Shown here piece by piece: positions 11,475 to 22,119 of a stretch of 64,000 nucleotides of DNA (positions are counted from its first letter, which is position 1; every line of letters starts with the position of its first letter). Origin of the DNA: Oidiodendron maius Zn. Its lineage: Eukaryota; Ascomycota; Leotiomycetes; Myxotrichaceae. The translations under genes were made by a program, and so were the position numbers. Below the pieces are notes generated by a model. That model was not told the DNA's origin. It did not search any database and saw only the letters and a list, made by a program, of their open reading frames with translations. The stretch lies in contig KN832875.1 of NCBI GenBank assembly GCA_000827325.1, forward strand, positions 1,054,001 through 1,118,000, read 5' to 3'.

Positions 11475-12448
11475 TTCACTTATTTGCGGACGTATGAACA
11501 TATTGGACTGTGCCTAACTCTCTGCCTTACTGGAGATGGAATATAACCTTATATGCTGACAATATTGGCATAATGGTTTGGTCTCTACTATCCAAACAGA
11601 GAGCAGGAGCTGTTCATTCACATATGCTCACATGTCGGTACGGATTTGACGATTTTTTTTCCGGCGCAACGTAGCATATTGCCACCCCTTTGTTAATGTG
11701 GCATCTAAAAAGGGGTCATCTGGGTCCTTGCTCTCTCGTTTGCGTTGATTTTCTTTGGCACTCTTCTCAGACACTCGAGAAACGGGTGCTACAAAAGGCT
11801 ATTCTACTACTAAACGGTTTACTGCAAAGGTGGTTTTTGTTTGTTACTGGAAGCGAGGCGAAGGGATGGCTGCGAAGTACAGGCAACTAGCAAAGCACAA
11901 CCAAACCTTATGGGATGCCGCCTTAACTGAGCAGTCTGCAAAATGTCTCTTTTCTCTGGTTCATTTGCTTGGGCGAGGCCTCAATCAGGTCTATCATAAG
12001 ATCGCTTTGCTACGTTTCAGGGCGGGAAGGGGGGGGGGGGATAAATGAAAGATAGGCTTACCTTTCTGTACTCTAGTTTCTTTGCTCTGCCACCGAAAGA
12101 CCAATCAATACTAGTACACTCACTATTTTGGCGCCCTATCCTGTGTTTCTTGTTGTCATGTTCCTGTGCCAGTGTGATATGAAGGACTTGATTGCCTTGG
12201 TTGCTAAACTCACAGTGGCAACATGCTACTCGCAAATAAAAAACATCGAGTTGCACCTAAAGACTGCGAATTCTACATTCGACGTCTTTATTATGGAAGC
12301 GGTCTATGACATCTTCTGCAGTCGGCAGAATGACCACTCCTCTTTATAATCTACCTCGAGCTGCTAGATGTATCCGCCCTATATAATTGTATTCGTTCTT
12401 ATGCCCGCGCTCTAAACCCAGGCCCTTTTATTCAGCAAGAGCCCGAGC
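11475..12448. other. Convergent intergenic region
   Basis: This region separates two convergent genes and should hold their 3' ends. It includes a run of twelve G at 12029-12040. I see no coding signal or structural RNA. Confidence 0.5.
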
Positions 12449-13717
12449 TCACATGTCTTTCTGCTCTGGGACTGGGCTCATCAACTTTCCGGTCTCAATA
12501 ACACTGCGGACATTTTGCATGCACCATATCTCCATCTTATTCTGTGTCTCCACTGTCCATGTCCCCATATGCGGGAGCAGCATCACATTGGGGTTAGCAA
12601 TTAGCCCAGGATGGACCTTGGGCTCCTCTTCAAATACGTCGAGGCCACAGGACAATACTTGTCCTGACTCCAGCGCTTTAACAAGAGCATCCTCGTCCAT
12701 GACTGCGCCCCTAGCCGTATTAACGATCACGACTCCCCTCTTCATCATCTCAAATTCCCTGGTGCTGATGATGTGGTGAGTGTGTTTCTACAAGAATATC
12801 AGTCGCTGCTTGCCATAATGCTAAGACGGGTTGGTAAGACTCACATTCAAAGGTAGATTCAGAGATAGGACATCACTGGTCTTTAATAGTTCTTCAAAGT
12901 TAACATACTTTGCACCCCCACTCAGCTCATCCGGCAGCTTCGTGCGATTGTAGTATTGGATAGTCATGCCAAATACCTCAGCTTTGGCCTTGAGATTGCG
13001 ACCAATTCCTCCCATACCCAAGATACCTAGGACTTTGCCTTGCGGGTCGTGGCCGAGGGGCGGCGGGGGAGAGCTTTTCCAATGACCATTGCGAAGGGCC
13101 ATCATGGCTGAGTGGAGGTCAATCACAGAGGTAACATAGTTTACATGGATATTAACATACAGGAATTGACCCCTCTCAGAGTTCCTAGGATGAGAAACAT
13201 ATTGATATCGGCCGTGGCGTCGTCCACTGCTGTTGGCACATTGGAGACGCGGATATTGTGCGCGGTGCAGGCATGCACATCAATCTGATCATAGCCGGCT
13301 CCTGTGTTGCACAATATCAGCCATTGCCTATTCCTTGGGCCTCGAGCCTCATTCTAAACCGAAAGGGGTGAAAACCAGTCGACTGCATACCATTATGGGC
13401 GATAAATCTCAAACTCTTAGGGAGGTGGGATACAAGCTCCTCGTCCACTATGCCGGTTATGGCGACGCTCATGAAGGTACGGAATGCGATAGACACATTG
13501 TCGAACGCGCCAGACTTGCACTCCTCAATGAATTCCTCGCGGGATCGAGCTTTGGGTTCGATGACCTCGGCGATAGAGGCAATCTCAGCCCATTCTTTGT
13601 GTGCGCTGGAGAATGGGGATATCTGTTATCGGCAGGCTCTTGGGAGATAAGCCGTCAGGGATTACGGACGACTTACAGCTCGATCTCACCCAGGAGAAGG
13701 ACCTTGGGCTTGGCCAT
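12449..13717 (-). CDS. D-isomer-specific 2-hydroxyacid dehydrogenase (glyoxylate/hydroxypyruvate reductase type)
   Basis: Five exons: 13717-13677, 13605-13391, 13301-13162, 13107-12845 and 12787-12449, giving about 332 aa. The start MAKPKVLLLGEIE is typical. The nucleotide-binding motif GILGMGGIGR lies near residue 155. The catalytic set is present: Arg in NTARGAV, Glu in DVFEEEP and His in LLPHMGT. The enzyme should reduce short 2-oxoacids such as glyoxylate with NAD(P)H in the cytosol; the exact substrate is unknown. By my hand count exon 3 is one base short (140 instead of 141) near 13200, where TADIN should run into a conserved MFLILG block. This could be a real one-base loss or a counting slip. 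Confidence 0.85.
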
Positions 13718-14559
13718 GTCGGGAAATGAGGAAATTTGCCGGGAAATGGAAGGGCGAGTAGGAGAGAAAGTGGCCGGAATGTCAAGGCTCCGGGAAGGGG
13801 GATGTTTATTTACGTGGCTTGTCTGGGGAGCAGGATGGCACTTTTTTATATAGTGGGGTAGGTAAGGAACAGTGGGAGCTGCCCCGCGATGCAGAAAAGC
13901 CACGCGGGGGAGGCCAGTGGAGATAAAAGAAACATTTCCTCGCCGTCAAATGAGAGCTCCCATGTGCATTGCATGGCTGTCAGCATCAACAAGGCAATGC
14001 ACATCACCCAGAGGAGCGGGTTGGGTTCGCATGATTGGTATTGGCAGCTTCTTGGGGGAAGGGGGGGAAAAGCGGCTGTCTCTCAGCCAGGGAGGAGGTG
14101 AGGCAAGGCACAAAGCATTATTAAAAAAAGAAGAAAAGAGAAAAGGAGGAGGGTGCGAAGTAGAGAGGCATGATCCTATCCCCGTGCCTATCACAGAGGT
14201 AGGTACCCTATCTTGCATACCTGAATCCGTGCTATCGGCCCTAGGAGGGGACACTATCGATAGCGATAGTTGTTGCTCGACCCTGGGCATCACAGCAGCG
14301 GCGATGCCCCGACCGAGCCCGACTTTTCCCCATAGGGTGAGGATATCCAGCGTGTGCAGGGCTGGCTGGCTGGCAATCAGCTTTCTGCGAGGGAGAGGTT
14401 GTATTCACCTCTGGATAAGACGGGTGGCTTGAGTTGGGTCATGCATGGTCGCGGTGTTGTTGTTTCACAAGGTGGATAACACTATGATTCTACCCTATTG
14501 CCAGGAATCCCATATCTATGATTTTATGAAGGTCCCCGAAAGTCCTGATATATCCCGTT
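13718..14559. other. Intergenic region upstream of the dehydrogenase
   Basis: This stretch holds the dehydrogenase promoter and the 3' end of the tryptophan gene. It contains A/G-rich blocks around 14050-14160. The perfect palindrome ATCGATAGCGAT near 14257 is short and of unknown use. I see no gene. Confidence 0.45.
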
Positions 14560-15858
14560 CTAATTGCCAAAACTGTTGCTAACTTCTACGAACTGCCTCC
14601 ACTGCCTCCAGGCTGCACCGCTCTCCACGGCCCATCTCGCACGTCTAACGCCCTCTTTCCATCGTCCTCCTCCCGGTCCCCTTTCGGCGATGACTTTCCC
14701 GTCATCTCCTTCGCCCATGCTACTGGTGTCGACCTCACATATACCCGAGACAACAAACAGAGCTGCCGTGTTCATAAGGACAAAGTGCAGTATTGGGTCG
14801 TCCTTGGGAAGCTGATTCTGAAGCAGCCTCATCAGGATAGCCGCATTTTCATGTGGCTCCTTCCCCGGTGAAACCTCAGATAGTTGATGTGGGGGCAGAC
14901 CGAAGTCAGTGGGTTCTACTGTAAAGCTCTCGATATCAATATCACTGGGTGACGGCTTCGTGTGGGTAGAGCGGTCGACCAATCTCCAACAAAAGGTTGT
15001 TCCGGCGCAGCTTATCTCGTCGAGATCTTCCTCGCCGCAGACGACCATGGCTTTACTGGCACCACCCATCTTCAATGCCTCTGCAAACACAGGGCCGATG
15101 TCCCTTCGGGCCACTCCAAGAATACGGGCTTCTACGATTTCCTCCACGGGATTGGCCAAAGGGCCCAGGAGGTTGAAGATAGTTCTCCACCCTAGCTCCC
15201 TCCGAATCGGAGCAACGTATTTCATTCCTGGGTGGAAGACAGGGGCAAAGAGGAAAGCATAATTACTCTTCTCGTATACTTTGGAGATGGTTTCAGGGGT
15301 AACTGCCATTAGATCTGGCGGAGCTGGTAATGTGCAATTGAGCAGGTCAGCAGAGCCTGACTTCGATGTCGAAGCTCGATTACCGTGCTTGCTCAAGAGA
15401 AGGAGAGAGGAGCCCAAAATAGACGACGTGGTAGAGATGTTAAATGTGTGATGTGAATCACCTCCAGTGCCCACAATATCGCACTAAGGTCAATCAGTAA
15501 GAAAGTCATTAGGGTGAAGGGAGCAACTGACGAGACCACCTTGGTACTGGCCCTCAGACTTTCCCCGAGTTTTAACAACTTTCGCCAAGGCTTCGCTGTC
15601 TACCTTCGAGGCAGCTGCTCTCATTGCCTCTGCACACTTTGCAATCACATCTGCTCTCCGATCCCATCCTGTGAAATGTAGACAGGTGAGCAGGGCACCA
15701 GTCTGCACTGGCGACAATTGGTCTGTAAATATATGCGATATCGCCAAGGCAATCTCATCCGCGGTGACATTTGATGCGGCAGGAGAGGGCCACAGACGCT
15801 TCAGGAGTGGAGTAATTGAGATAATCTGAGGAGCACTTGGCTCCTGGTCTGTAGCCAT
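14560..15858 (-). CDS. TRP4: Anthranilate phosphoribosyltransferase
   Basis: The product is 416 aa from exons 15858-15532 and 15483-14560, with a 48-bp intron (GTCAGT to TAG). It transfers phosphoribose from PRPP to anthranilate in tryptophan synthesis. The PRPP-binding motif CDIVGTGGD is at the start of exon 2, followed by FNISTT, KHGNRASTSKSGSADLL, a helical block with APVFHPGMKYVAPIRRELG, and NLLGPLANP. The start is ATG 15858 (MATDQEP); a longer reading would need a GTG. The length is slightly greater than yeast Trp4 (380 aa) because of an insert between residues 270 and 310. A TGACTCA site lies 62 bp upstream (15920-15926), fitting general amino-acid control. The gene is divergent from the uL10m gene. 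Confidence 0.94.
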
Positions 15859-15919
15859 ACTCCTCAGCACAAATAGGTCTGAATTGACCTAAAAACGTTC
15901 TGAAATTCCTTCACTGTCA

Positions 15920-15926
15920 TGACTCA
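15920..15926 (+). promoter_or_regulatory. Gcn4/CPC1-type site (TGACTCA) before the tryptophan gene
   Basis: The heptamer TGACTCA, flanked as ATGACTCAA, matches the cross-pathway control element bound by the bZIP activators Gcn4, CPC1 and CpcA. It lies 62 bp before the start codon of the anthranilate phosphoribosyltransferase gene and about 200 bp before the divergent uL10m gene. Function is inferred from the match and position. Confidence 0.6.
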
Positions 15927-16127
15927 AGGTGGTGATATAAATTGGGTGACGCCCTATTAATGCCCGTCTCAAACCACGCTAGTCCGTTTTTGAACTTTTC
16001 AACTCCCTCTGAGGTTGCGGATCCTCTGTCCAGACCTTCTTCAACTGCACAATTCTTCAGGTAAGTTAGACCAATTTCTATTGAACAAGCATAATCGAGA
16101 CTGCGAATACTAACCCACTCTCCCAGG

Positions 16128-17126
16128 ATGCCACCAAGAATACAGCCGCCTTCCAAGGCGGTAGCGTCCATCCTGCGATGTCGAAGACCTCTCCGGAATC
16201 AGCGCTATTATGCCACAACAGCAACAATCGCGCTCGCTCCATCTCCTGAGCAGATAGGCGGGCCACCACCGCCGAGATCTCGATATCCTTCTACCCAACC
16301 TCCATCCTACAAACCTCCCGAGTTCCGCAAGTCACAGCTTCTCAGACAATATGCCTCGCTCCTACGATCAACACCTCTGATGCTGATCTTTCAGCACAAC
16401 AATTTAAAATCACTAGAATGGTCAGGCGTGAGAAGGGAGCTGGCAAAAGCTCTTCGGAAGGTGGATGCAGACAGGGCAGCAGCTGGCCATTCGGCGGAAA
16501 ACCTTGCAGATGGAATCAAACTCCAGGTAGTCCAGACGGGAATCCTGTCATCCGCATTACGCATTGTGGAATTTTACAAGCCAGATGCACAACTAGCTGT
16601 GGATTCCGCAGGACATGGCAGCCGGCTGACACATGTCCTATCCGAAGCTGCGCACGAGGCCACAGCAAATATTAAGACGGAGCATGCTCTAGCACCATTA
16701 CTCTCGGGACCTCTTGTCCTCCTTACTTTCCCTTCCGTTTCGCCGCAACACCTGAAAGCTGCGATCTCAATCTTGTCACCCACGCCGCCTCAGTTTCCTG
16801 CGCCTACGCGGAAGGCGAATCCGGGATGGCATGATGCCCCTGTGCAGGCCGGCGTCCAGAAGCTGTTGCTTTTGGGAGCTCGGGTAGAAGGGAAGGTATT
16901 TGATGTTGAGCGAACGAAGTGGGTTGGATCTATCGAGGGCGGACTGGACGGTTTACGGGCACAATTGGTTGCTATGCTCCAAGGCCTTGGAGCGGGCGTT
17001 ACGAATTCCCTAGAGAGCGCTGCGAAGAACTTGTATTTTACTTTGGAAAGCAGACGGACTATCTTGGAAGACGAAGAAAAGGGGGACTCGGGTGAAGCAC
17101 CGAAGGACGAAAGTAAAGCCGAATAG
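16128..17126 (+). CDS. MRPL11: Mitochondrial large ribosomal subunit protein uL10m
   Basis: This single-exon gene encodes 332 aa. Residues 1-30 are basic and lack acidic residues, as in a mitochondrial targeting peptide. The L10 domain starts near residue 65 (EFRKSQLLRQYASLL), with FQHNNLKSLEWSGVRREL and the Leu/Pro-rich block LAPLLSGPLVLLTFP near residue 190. Family knowledge: uL10m forms the base of the mitochondrial ribosomal stalk. The C-terminal 20 residues are acidic. The AG just before the ATG could be the end of a leader intron. The gene is divergent from the tryptophan gene across 269 bp. Confidence 0.82.
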   Translation: MPPRIQPPSKAVASILRCRRPLRNQRYYATTATIALAPSPEQIGGPPPPRSRYPSTQPPSYKPPEFRKSQLLRQYASLLRSTPLMLIFQHNNLKSLEWSGVRRELAKALRKVDADRAAAGHSAENLADGIKLQVVQTGILSSALRIVEFYKPDAQLAVDSAGHGSRLTHVLSEAAHEATANIKTEHALAPLLSGPLVLLTFPSVSPQHLKAAISILSPTPPQFPAPTRKANPGWHDAPVQAGVQKLLLLGARVEGKVFDVERTKWVGSIEGGLDGLRAQLVAMLQGLGAGVTNSLESAAKNLYFTLESRRTILEDEEKGDSGEAPKDESKAE

Positions 17127-17232
17127 GCCTATGCCAAACACACTGTATTTTAGATGTTGGATCTAAACTCTAAATATGTATATCATACAAAGCATTATCA
17201 TTTCCTCGTTAAACTACCCTGCTCTAACCTTT

Positions 17233-18705
17233 TTATTGGGCCAGTTTTCTCTCTCTAGACTCGAGAATTGCGTTCATTCCTACAATGCATCTTACCAGAT
17301 CCCAATCTCCATTGGCGCCGACCCAATCACACACCACGATCCCCGTACTGCCGTCTCCGATGGGCTTCTGAGGATTGCCCCCCTCAACCCCTATTCCCGT
17401 AGACTCGTTATGCCTTCGACACAGGAAGTCAATAATCTCCGGGTTCACCTTTGCAGCAACCTTATCCGGCCAGCAGTTCGCCCTCCAGAAATTAGATGCG
17501 CTCAGAAAATTCAGGAAGAATGGCTGCTTGGCCTTCTCCGCGTCCACTGCGTTGAGATCGCCCGGGAGCACACAGACAGTCTGCGACGCTCGTTCTAAGT
17601 GCTCTCGCGAGAGCTCGATCTTCTTCTCGATATTCTCGCTCTCTGCCACCTCATAGAAGTCCTGGATGCGGATCTCGCCACTGGCGCACATCCCGTCTGC
17701 GCAATTGTCCGGCCAGCTCGAGGCATCAATGCCCCAGCCTTTACCGCCATGCTCGCCCTTCAAGGAATCGTCGAGTCCAAACCGGCGCATGAGAACGATC
17801 TTATCTCGTACCTCGCCAAGGACCGGGATGCGGTCTTCAGTAAACCAGCGGGTGGAGTCCGTGGCGTAGTGATCATGCAGGATCTTGCTGAGTTGCTGGT
17901 CCGTGGCCTTTCCTATCCCCTCACGCTTTACAGACATGATCACCGTCTCGCTGGGGTTGGCGTCCAGGAACTCGAAGACCGTATTTACGATGTCCCGGAA
18001 GTACTTGTTGCCTGTGAGGGAGATGGGGAATGCGCTGTGTACAAGAATGAGCCCGTCCTTCTCGGGGTTCTCTGGGTTCTCTGGCTGCACTCTGATGTCC
18101 AAGAATCGAACACCATTCTCGAGTTGCTCCTTCACACTGACGGCTTGGCACCGAACTGATGGGAGTGCCTTATGATGAGTCGGTGAGTTGTGTGTTCCTG
18201 GTATACTTAGAGCGGACAGAGGCGTCTCGTTCTTGAACTGGCTCATCCATGCATCGAGCTTGGCGGAGGAGTAGATGGCAAGATAGGATGACTTGGGTAG
18301 GTAGACTCCAGTAAATTGGAATTTCGGATCCGGAGCGAGGCATTTGAACACAGATGAGCGACTAGATGGCGTTGGCATGTCTACTCTATACTTTTGCCCT
18401 TCCACCTCAAAGGTTAATCGCAGGACTTCGTTGGGACTCGGCTGTATATCTGTAGCCTTTGTCTCGAAAGCGGCAATTGGGATGGAGACATCTTGATGAC
18501 TGAAGCTCTCTGCCTTAGCGGCAAGTTGGGGCGAAGAGGGGCTTGTAAGATTGCCCATAAGACCGCTGAACGATCTTGTGATGTTCGAGATATTGAAGCT
18601 CTCGAGGGAGTTCTGCAGGGAATGGGGAGTTTCGAAGCGCTCCACGAGCTTCAACTCAACAGAATTGATAGTAAGATTGCGAATCGTGAGGCGTGGAGCC
18701 GCCAT
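17233..18705 (-). CDS. PI-PLC X-domain protein (phosphatidylinositol phospholipase C-like)
   Basis: This intronless gene encodes 490 aa. A 150-residue N-terminal region of unknown fold precedes the PLC X domain. The X domain has the first catalytic His in LSIPGTHNS (about residue 172), then ENGVRFLDIRV and the second His in LILVHSAFPI (about 218). The line NPSETVIMSVKREG follows, as in bacterial-type PI-PLCs. There is no Y domain, C2 domain or signal peptide, so the protein resembles the small X-only enzymes rather than eukaryotic Plc1. Substrate is presumably PI or a GPI-like lipid; this is inferred. The C-terminal part, with GNPQKPIGDGSTGIVVCDWVG, completes the barrel. Confidence 0.85.
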   Translation of the reverse strand: MAAPRLTIRNLTINSVELKLVERFETPHSLQNSLESFNISNITRSFSGLMGNLTSPSSPQLAAKAESFSHQDVSIPIAAFETKATDIQPSPNEVLRLTFEVEGQKYRVDMPTPSSRSSVFKCLAPDPKFQFTGVYLPKSSYLAIYSSAKLDAWMSQFKNETPLSALSIPGTHNSPTHHKALPSVRCQAVSVKEQLENGVRFLDIRVQPENPENPEKDGLILVHSAFPISLTGNKYFRDIVNTVFEFLDANPSETVIMSVKREGIGKATDQQLSKILHDHYATDSTRWFTEDRIPVLGEVRDKIVLMRRFGLDDSLKGEHGGKGWGIDASSWPDNCADGMCASGEIRIQDFYEVAESENIEKKIELSREHLERASQTVCVLPGDLNAVDAEKAKQPFFLNFLSASNFWRANCWPDKVAAKVNPEIIDFLCRRHNESTGIGVEGGNPQKPIGDGSTGIVVCDWVGANGDWDLVRCIVGMNAILESRERKLAQ

Positions 18706-19092
18706 TCTGCACTAGAGAGTGATGAAGAACAAGAACAGATTGATTCTCCGTGCCCTAGGATGCGGGGGATATTGGGCTACAAATTGGGGATGACACTGGC
18801 GGGATGCCACTGCAATATAAAGCACTGTGGTCTTGGCGGGGTCTAGGAGCTACAGGGCTGCGTCGAGCCAACCATTGCGGGCTGAAAGGCGATCGATTTA
18901 TCTCCAAAACAGGATCTCGATCTCACGGTAAGACGATAGTCACAATTATTGCTGCATATCTATCGAATCATGTAATGCCGTCGGATATGGGTACATTTGA
19001 GATTTATTGGCGGATTCCACCTGTCCGGTATCTCCATGGAGCCCCATTTTCCAGCAGTGTATAAAGTACAGTAGTGTTACAGCCATCGACCT
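18706..19092. other. Short intergenic region upstream of the PLC gene
   Basis: This 387-bp gap holds the PI-PLC promoter and the 3' end of the mL50 gene. I see no gene or clear motif in it. Confidence 0.45.
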
Positions 19093-20448
19093 TCACCGGC
19101 TACGTCTAAATGATTGTGGTACTGACATACTTCTCAGTTCCTGCTTGCCAAATACTGGTAGTCCGCGCTTCTTCAGCTCTTCCTCAATCACCTTCCACCT
19201 GCCAAGTTTCCGTTCCTTATCAACAGGTGTTTGCCTCCGGCCGAATATACTGACATTTGGAAGTTCAACCAGATCTGGTCTCTGTTTAAGTGCCTCTGCA
19301 AGCTTCGTTGGTTTTGGAGGCGTGATAAGATGTCTCAGGAGAGCTTCGGCTGTGTTTGATGACCTGATGACGGGATCTGGAATTCTGATTCCAGTCAATT
19401 GCATAGTACGCTTGAGAACCTGGATATTCTATTAGCTACGCGTAGATTATTCAAGGTGGAAGACACTTGCAGCAAATTTCACTTCGGGTTCCTCAATAGA
19501 CACCTCAAACCACGCAGGGTCCCAAGACTCGCTAATATCTAAGGCGCTGGCAGATTTAACGTCGGCAGATTTTTGAGTCTGCAGTTTGTCACGGTGCAAT
19601 GGGTCCACAGTCGATCGATCCGCTGCAACATCTGCTTCAGATTCTGATGGGTCTCCCTTCTCTGCTGTCTCATCGACTTCCTCTGATGATTGAGGATGCA
19701 GTGGATCTACAGTCGAGCGATCGGCTGCGACATCTTCTTCCGATTCCGAAGGGTTCTCCTTCACTGCAGTTTCGTCCGTCTCGCCCGTAGCAGGAGTCAA
19801 TGACTGAACGACCTCATTCAACGACGAATTCCCTAAGAATTGCAGTCTGGCACCAGTAACGGCTGGCGTTATTTGAACAAATGTTGTCGGATCCCACGTA
19901 GATATCGTCTTGGAGACCTCGGAAAGGGGAATTCCAGCCTCCCGGAGCGCGAATACCTCAACCATGGCTCGATGTAGTGATACAGTTATGGCATTCCCAT
20001 CCGTAGCTATCTCCCGCGGCAGGAATCCTTCGAATTGGTGCTCAGGATCCCAGTTCTGTTTCCACCAGTGCCCGAACCCTCCGACCCTCTCCAACCCGTC
20101 CCAATTGGTGGCTGGTACATAGGATGGGTCCAAATCTGCCATTGTGACGAGCTTCTTCTGCTGCCCCTCGTTCTCGGCCAGCTCTTCGTCCTGAGCCCGG
20201 TTGTTCTGATCGTAGACGCCGGCATTAACATATGGATTCTCTTGTCCTGGAGGTTGATCTGTGCCCCATATTTTCCGCCGAAGTCTCTCATGAATTGTGA
20301 TCTTTTTATCCTCTGGGCGGGAAGAGGATGTGGAGAAGGACGTGGCCTGCTGGATGCACGATGCGCAAAGGTATGGTGATGGTTTGGTTGGCACTGCCCT
20401 CAGTCGTAGGAGGTCGACTGACCTGTCTATCCGTATTACACGACGCAT
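19093..20448 (-). CDS. MRPL13: Mitochondrial large ribosomal subunit protein mL50
   Basis: Exons are 20448-19471 and 19419-19093. The 51-bp intron starts with GC (GCAAGT) and ends CAG; only this join gives the expected VKFAVLKRTMQLTG. The product is about 434 aa. The N-terminus is basic with a cytochrome-like CASC motif and FSTSSSRPEDKK, as in mitochondrial presequences. A conserved block is PATNWDGLERVGGFGHWW, and the C-terminal mL50 core has RIPDPVI and LGRWKVIEEELKKRGLP. Two tandem 34-residue acidic repeats (19776-19573) sit between them. The last codons after KQELR are uncertain, since a donor-like GTATGT lies there. Family membership is from memory of the PF10501-type motif. Confidence 0.75.
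19573..19776 (-). repeat. Tandem 102-bp in-frame repeat inside the mL50 gene
   Basis: Two adjacent copies encode DETA[V/E]K..PSESE.DVAADRSTVDPLH-type units of 34 aa each. Copy 1 is 19776-19675 and copy 2 is 19674-19573. The copies differ at several codons, so the duplication is not brand new. Confidence 0.8.
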
Positions 20449-20737
20449 TCTGTAGCGTATGTGGAGATGAGAGAAGGCGCGTTGTTCGTGTGTCCGATAA
20501 ACTTTTCTGAGATGAAATGCAGGCCGGCGCACTGGGGTCTGTGCACTAGTGGACAGGGTGAGCTGATGAGCATTTGACCACCGACATCATCACAAATTCT
20601 TACGTCCCACAGAAACCGGAGGCTAAGCAGTTCCAAACGATATGTAATCTCATACGATGTAACCAAACGTCTATTCGATTCTATCATACCAATATCGTCG
20701 GCACATCCAATCATATCGTCGTCGAAAGCCCTGCAAT

Positions 20738-21236
20738 ATGACCCGCCTAACATTATTGCTTCTGACGCTCTGCGCCCTCATGCTCTCGGTATGCGCTGAA
20801 GGTGAGCATATCTATACAAATACTTGAAAGGTACTCGGTTTGCGAGTATATCTAATTATCTCTAGCGCCTCCTTCCTTCTGCAAATGCATGTGTTTCTCC
20901 AACAGCACCATCATCCCGCTCTCCTCCCACGCCTCCGAGAGATCAGAACCTCACCTCAGCCTACGAGCCCCCGCCGCAACATGTAACATGTGCAATCGGG
21001 CATTTTGCATTGCACAGAGATTGCCCATATGTAAAGGTGCAGAGGAGAAGGATGTCTTCACAACTTGTTTCCAAAGGGATAGTCGGAAAGACCAGATTGT
21101 TGTGGTGACGTTCATTATGGTCACTGTGGCACTGCTTGGATGGTCAGCGGTGAGGAAGGTACTCGAAAAGAGGAATGGTGGAAACACTGGAGGAGGTGGT
21201 GATGCTCAGCAAGGCTATATCGCTGTTGGGAGATGA
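20738..21236 (+). CDS. Conserved fungal secretory-pathway membrane protein, cysteine-rich, function unknown
   Basis: The product is 144 aa from exons 20738-20801 and 20866-21236. Residues 1-20 form a clear signal peptide (MTRLTLLLLTLCALMLSVCA). The mature part carries paired cysteines (FCKCMC, CNMCNRAFC, PICKG, TTCFQRDSRKD) and then one transmembrane segment, IVVVTFIMVTVALLGWSAV, with a short Gly-rich tail. This predicts a type I protein with a lumenal or extracellular cysteine-rich domain. I recall similar small fungal proteins without known function and do not assign one. Both the intron join and the signal peptide support the start. Confidence 0.75.
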
Positions 21237-21894
21237 ACACGACCGCTAGTGGCGTAGCCAAGCCTCGTTTGCTGGTAAAGCTTGAATCATCCGATGGGAA
21301 ACTCACTGCTAGAGTTGCTGAGGTGTACATTGCGATAGCGACTGAGAGTTGGCCTAAAGAAGATGTTGAGGGAGAAGGTGTGAGAAGATAGGCTGTATGA
21401 AGCTCATGCTGTCATCATAGCCCTTGGCGTCAGATTCGGGATACAAAGCATGTAGGAGTTTCAGCTTTTGCTCTAAACCCTACGTGGGAGTTAAAGCGGC
21501 TTATGTTTCTTCTACCATATTGGGGTTTAAAGAGAATGAATGTATACAGTACAATCCATTTTCGTGCCTTAGAACCTAAGATATACAAGATCTATATTGA
21601 GGGGGGCAGGGAAGGGGCCAGCATAACCAGACAACCCTTTGAAAAATAATTCAGCTTTACTTTTCACACGGCTAGCAGTGTTAAAGATGATATGATTGGT
21701 CTCGTTCAAAACAATCTGGTAACTTCATTATTCTTCTTGGGACATGCTGCGTGACACCCTCACAGCCACATATAACTCGCCACATGTGGCGAATAAAAGC
21801 GATGATACCCAGAGTATTTTTATGTACATCATTAGATACAAACCTCGAGAAATACCGAAATATTAAATATTGCAAAGCACTACAGGCAGAGACA
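21237..21894. other. Intergenic region
   Basis: This gap holds the 3' end of the cysteine-rich membrane protein gene and the promoter of the small gene at 21895. I see no gene or clear repeat. Confidence 0.45.
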
Positions 21895-22119
21895 ATGTCG
21901 TCCAACAGCCCGTACCCTACATTTACTGGCAGCGACGCGCACACGCTAGTGAGGTCCAACAACCCTCCTAAGTTGCAAAGCGAAGGCCGTGCTCAGCCGT
22001 CTGCAGAGGACGCACAGCAGATCAATGCAGAGGAAAAGAGGGAGGCAGAGCAAGAAGCGGATCTGATCTATGAGGAACAGATCGAGGAGGAGTATGCCAA
22101 GAGAGAGGGCGGAGCGTGA
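21895..22119 (+). CDS. Small conserved fungal hypothetical protein, 74 aa
   Basis: The frame starts at ATG 21895 (MSSNSPYPTFTGSDAHTLVR) and ends in a highly charged helix with EEQIEEEYAKREGG. A longer in-frame reading begins at a non-ATG codon and looks like leader sequence. The mix of a short Pro/Gly-rich start and an acidic, coiled-coil-like tail suggests a small soluble protein. I recall similar small proteins in other Pezizomycotina but no function. Transcription is not proven from sequence. Confidence 0.55.
   Translation: MSSNSPYPTFTGSDAHTLVRSNNPPKLQSEGRAQPSAEDAQQINAEEKREAEQEADLIYEEQIEEEYAKREGGA

Noticed and set aside
13233-13853. A 206-codon open frame on the plus strand
   Set aside because: It lies antisense to dehydrogenase exons 1-3, which show clear family motifs, and starts at a non-ATG codon.
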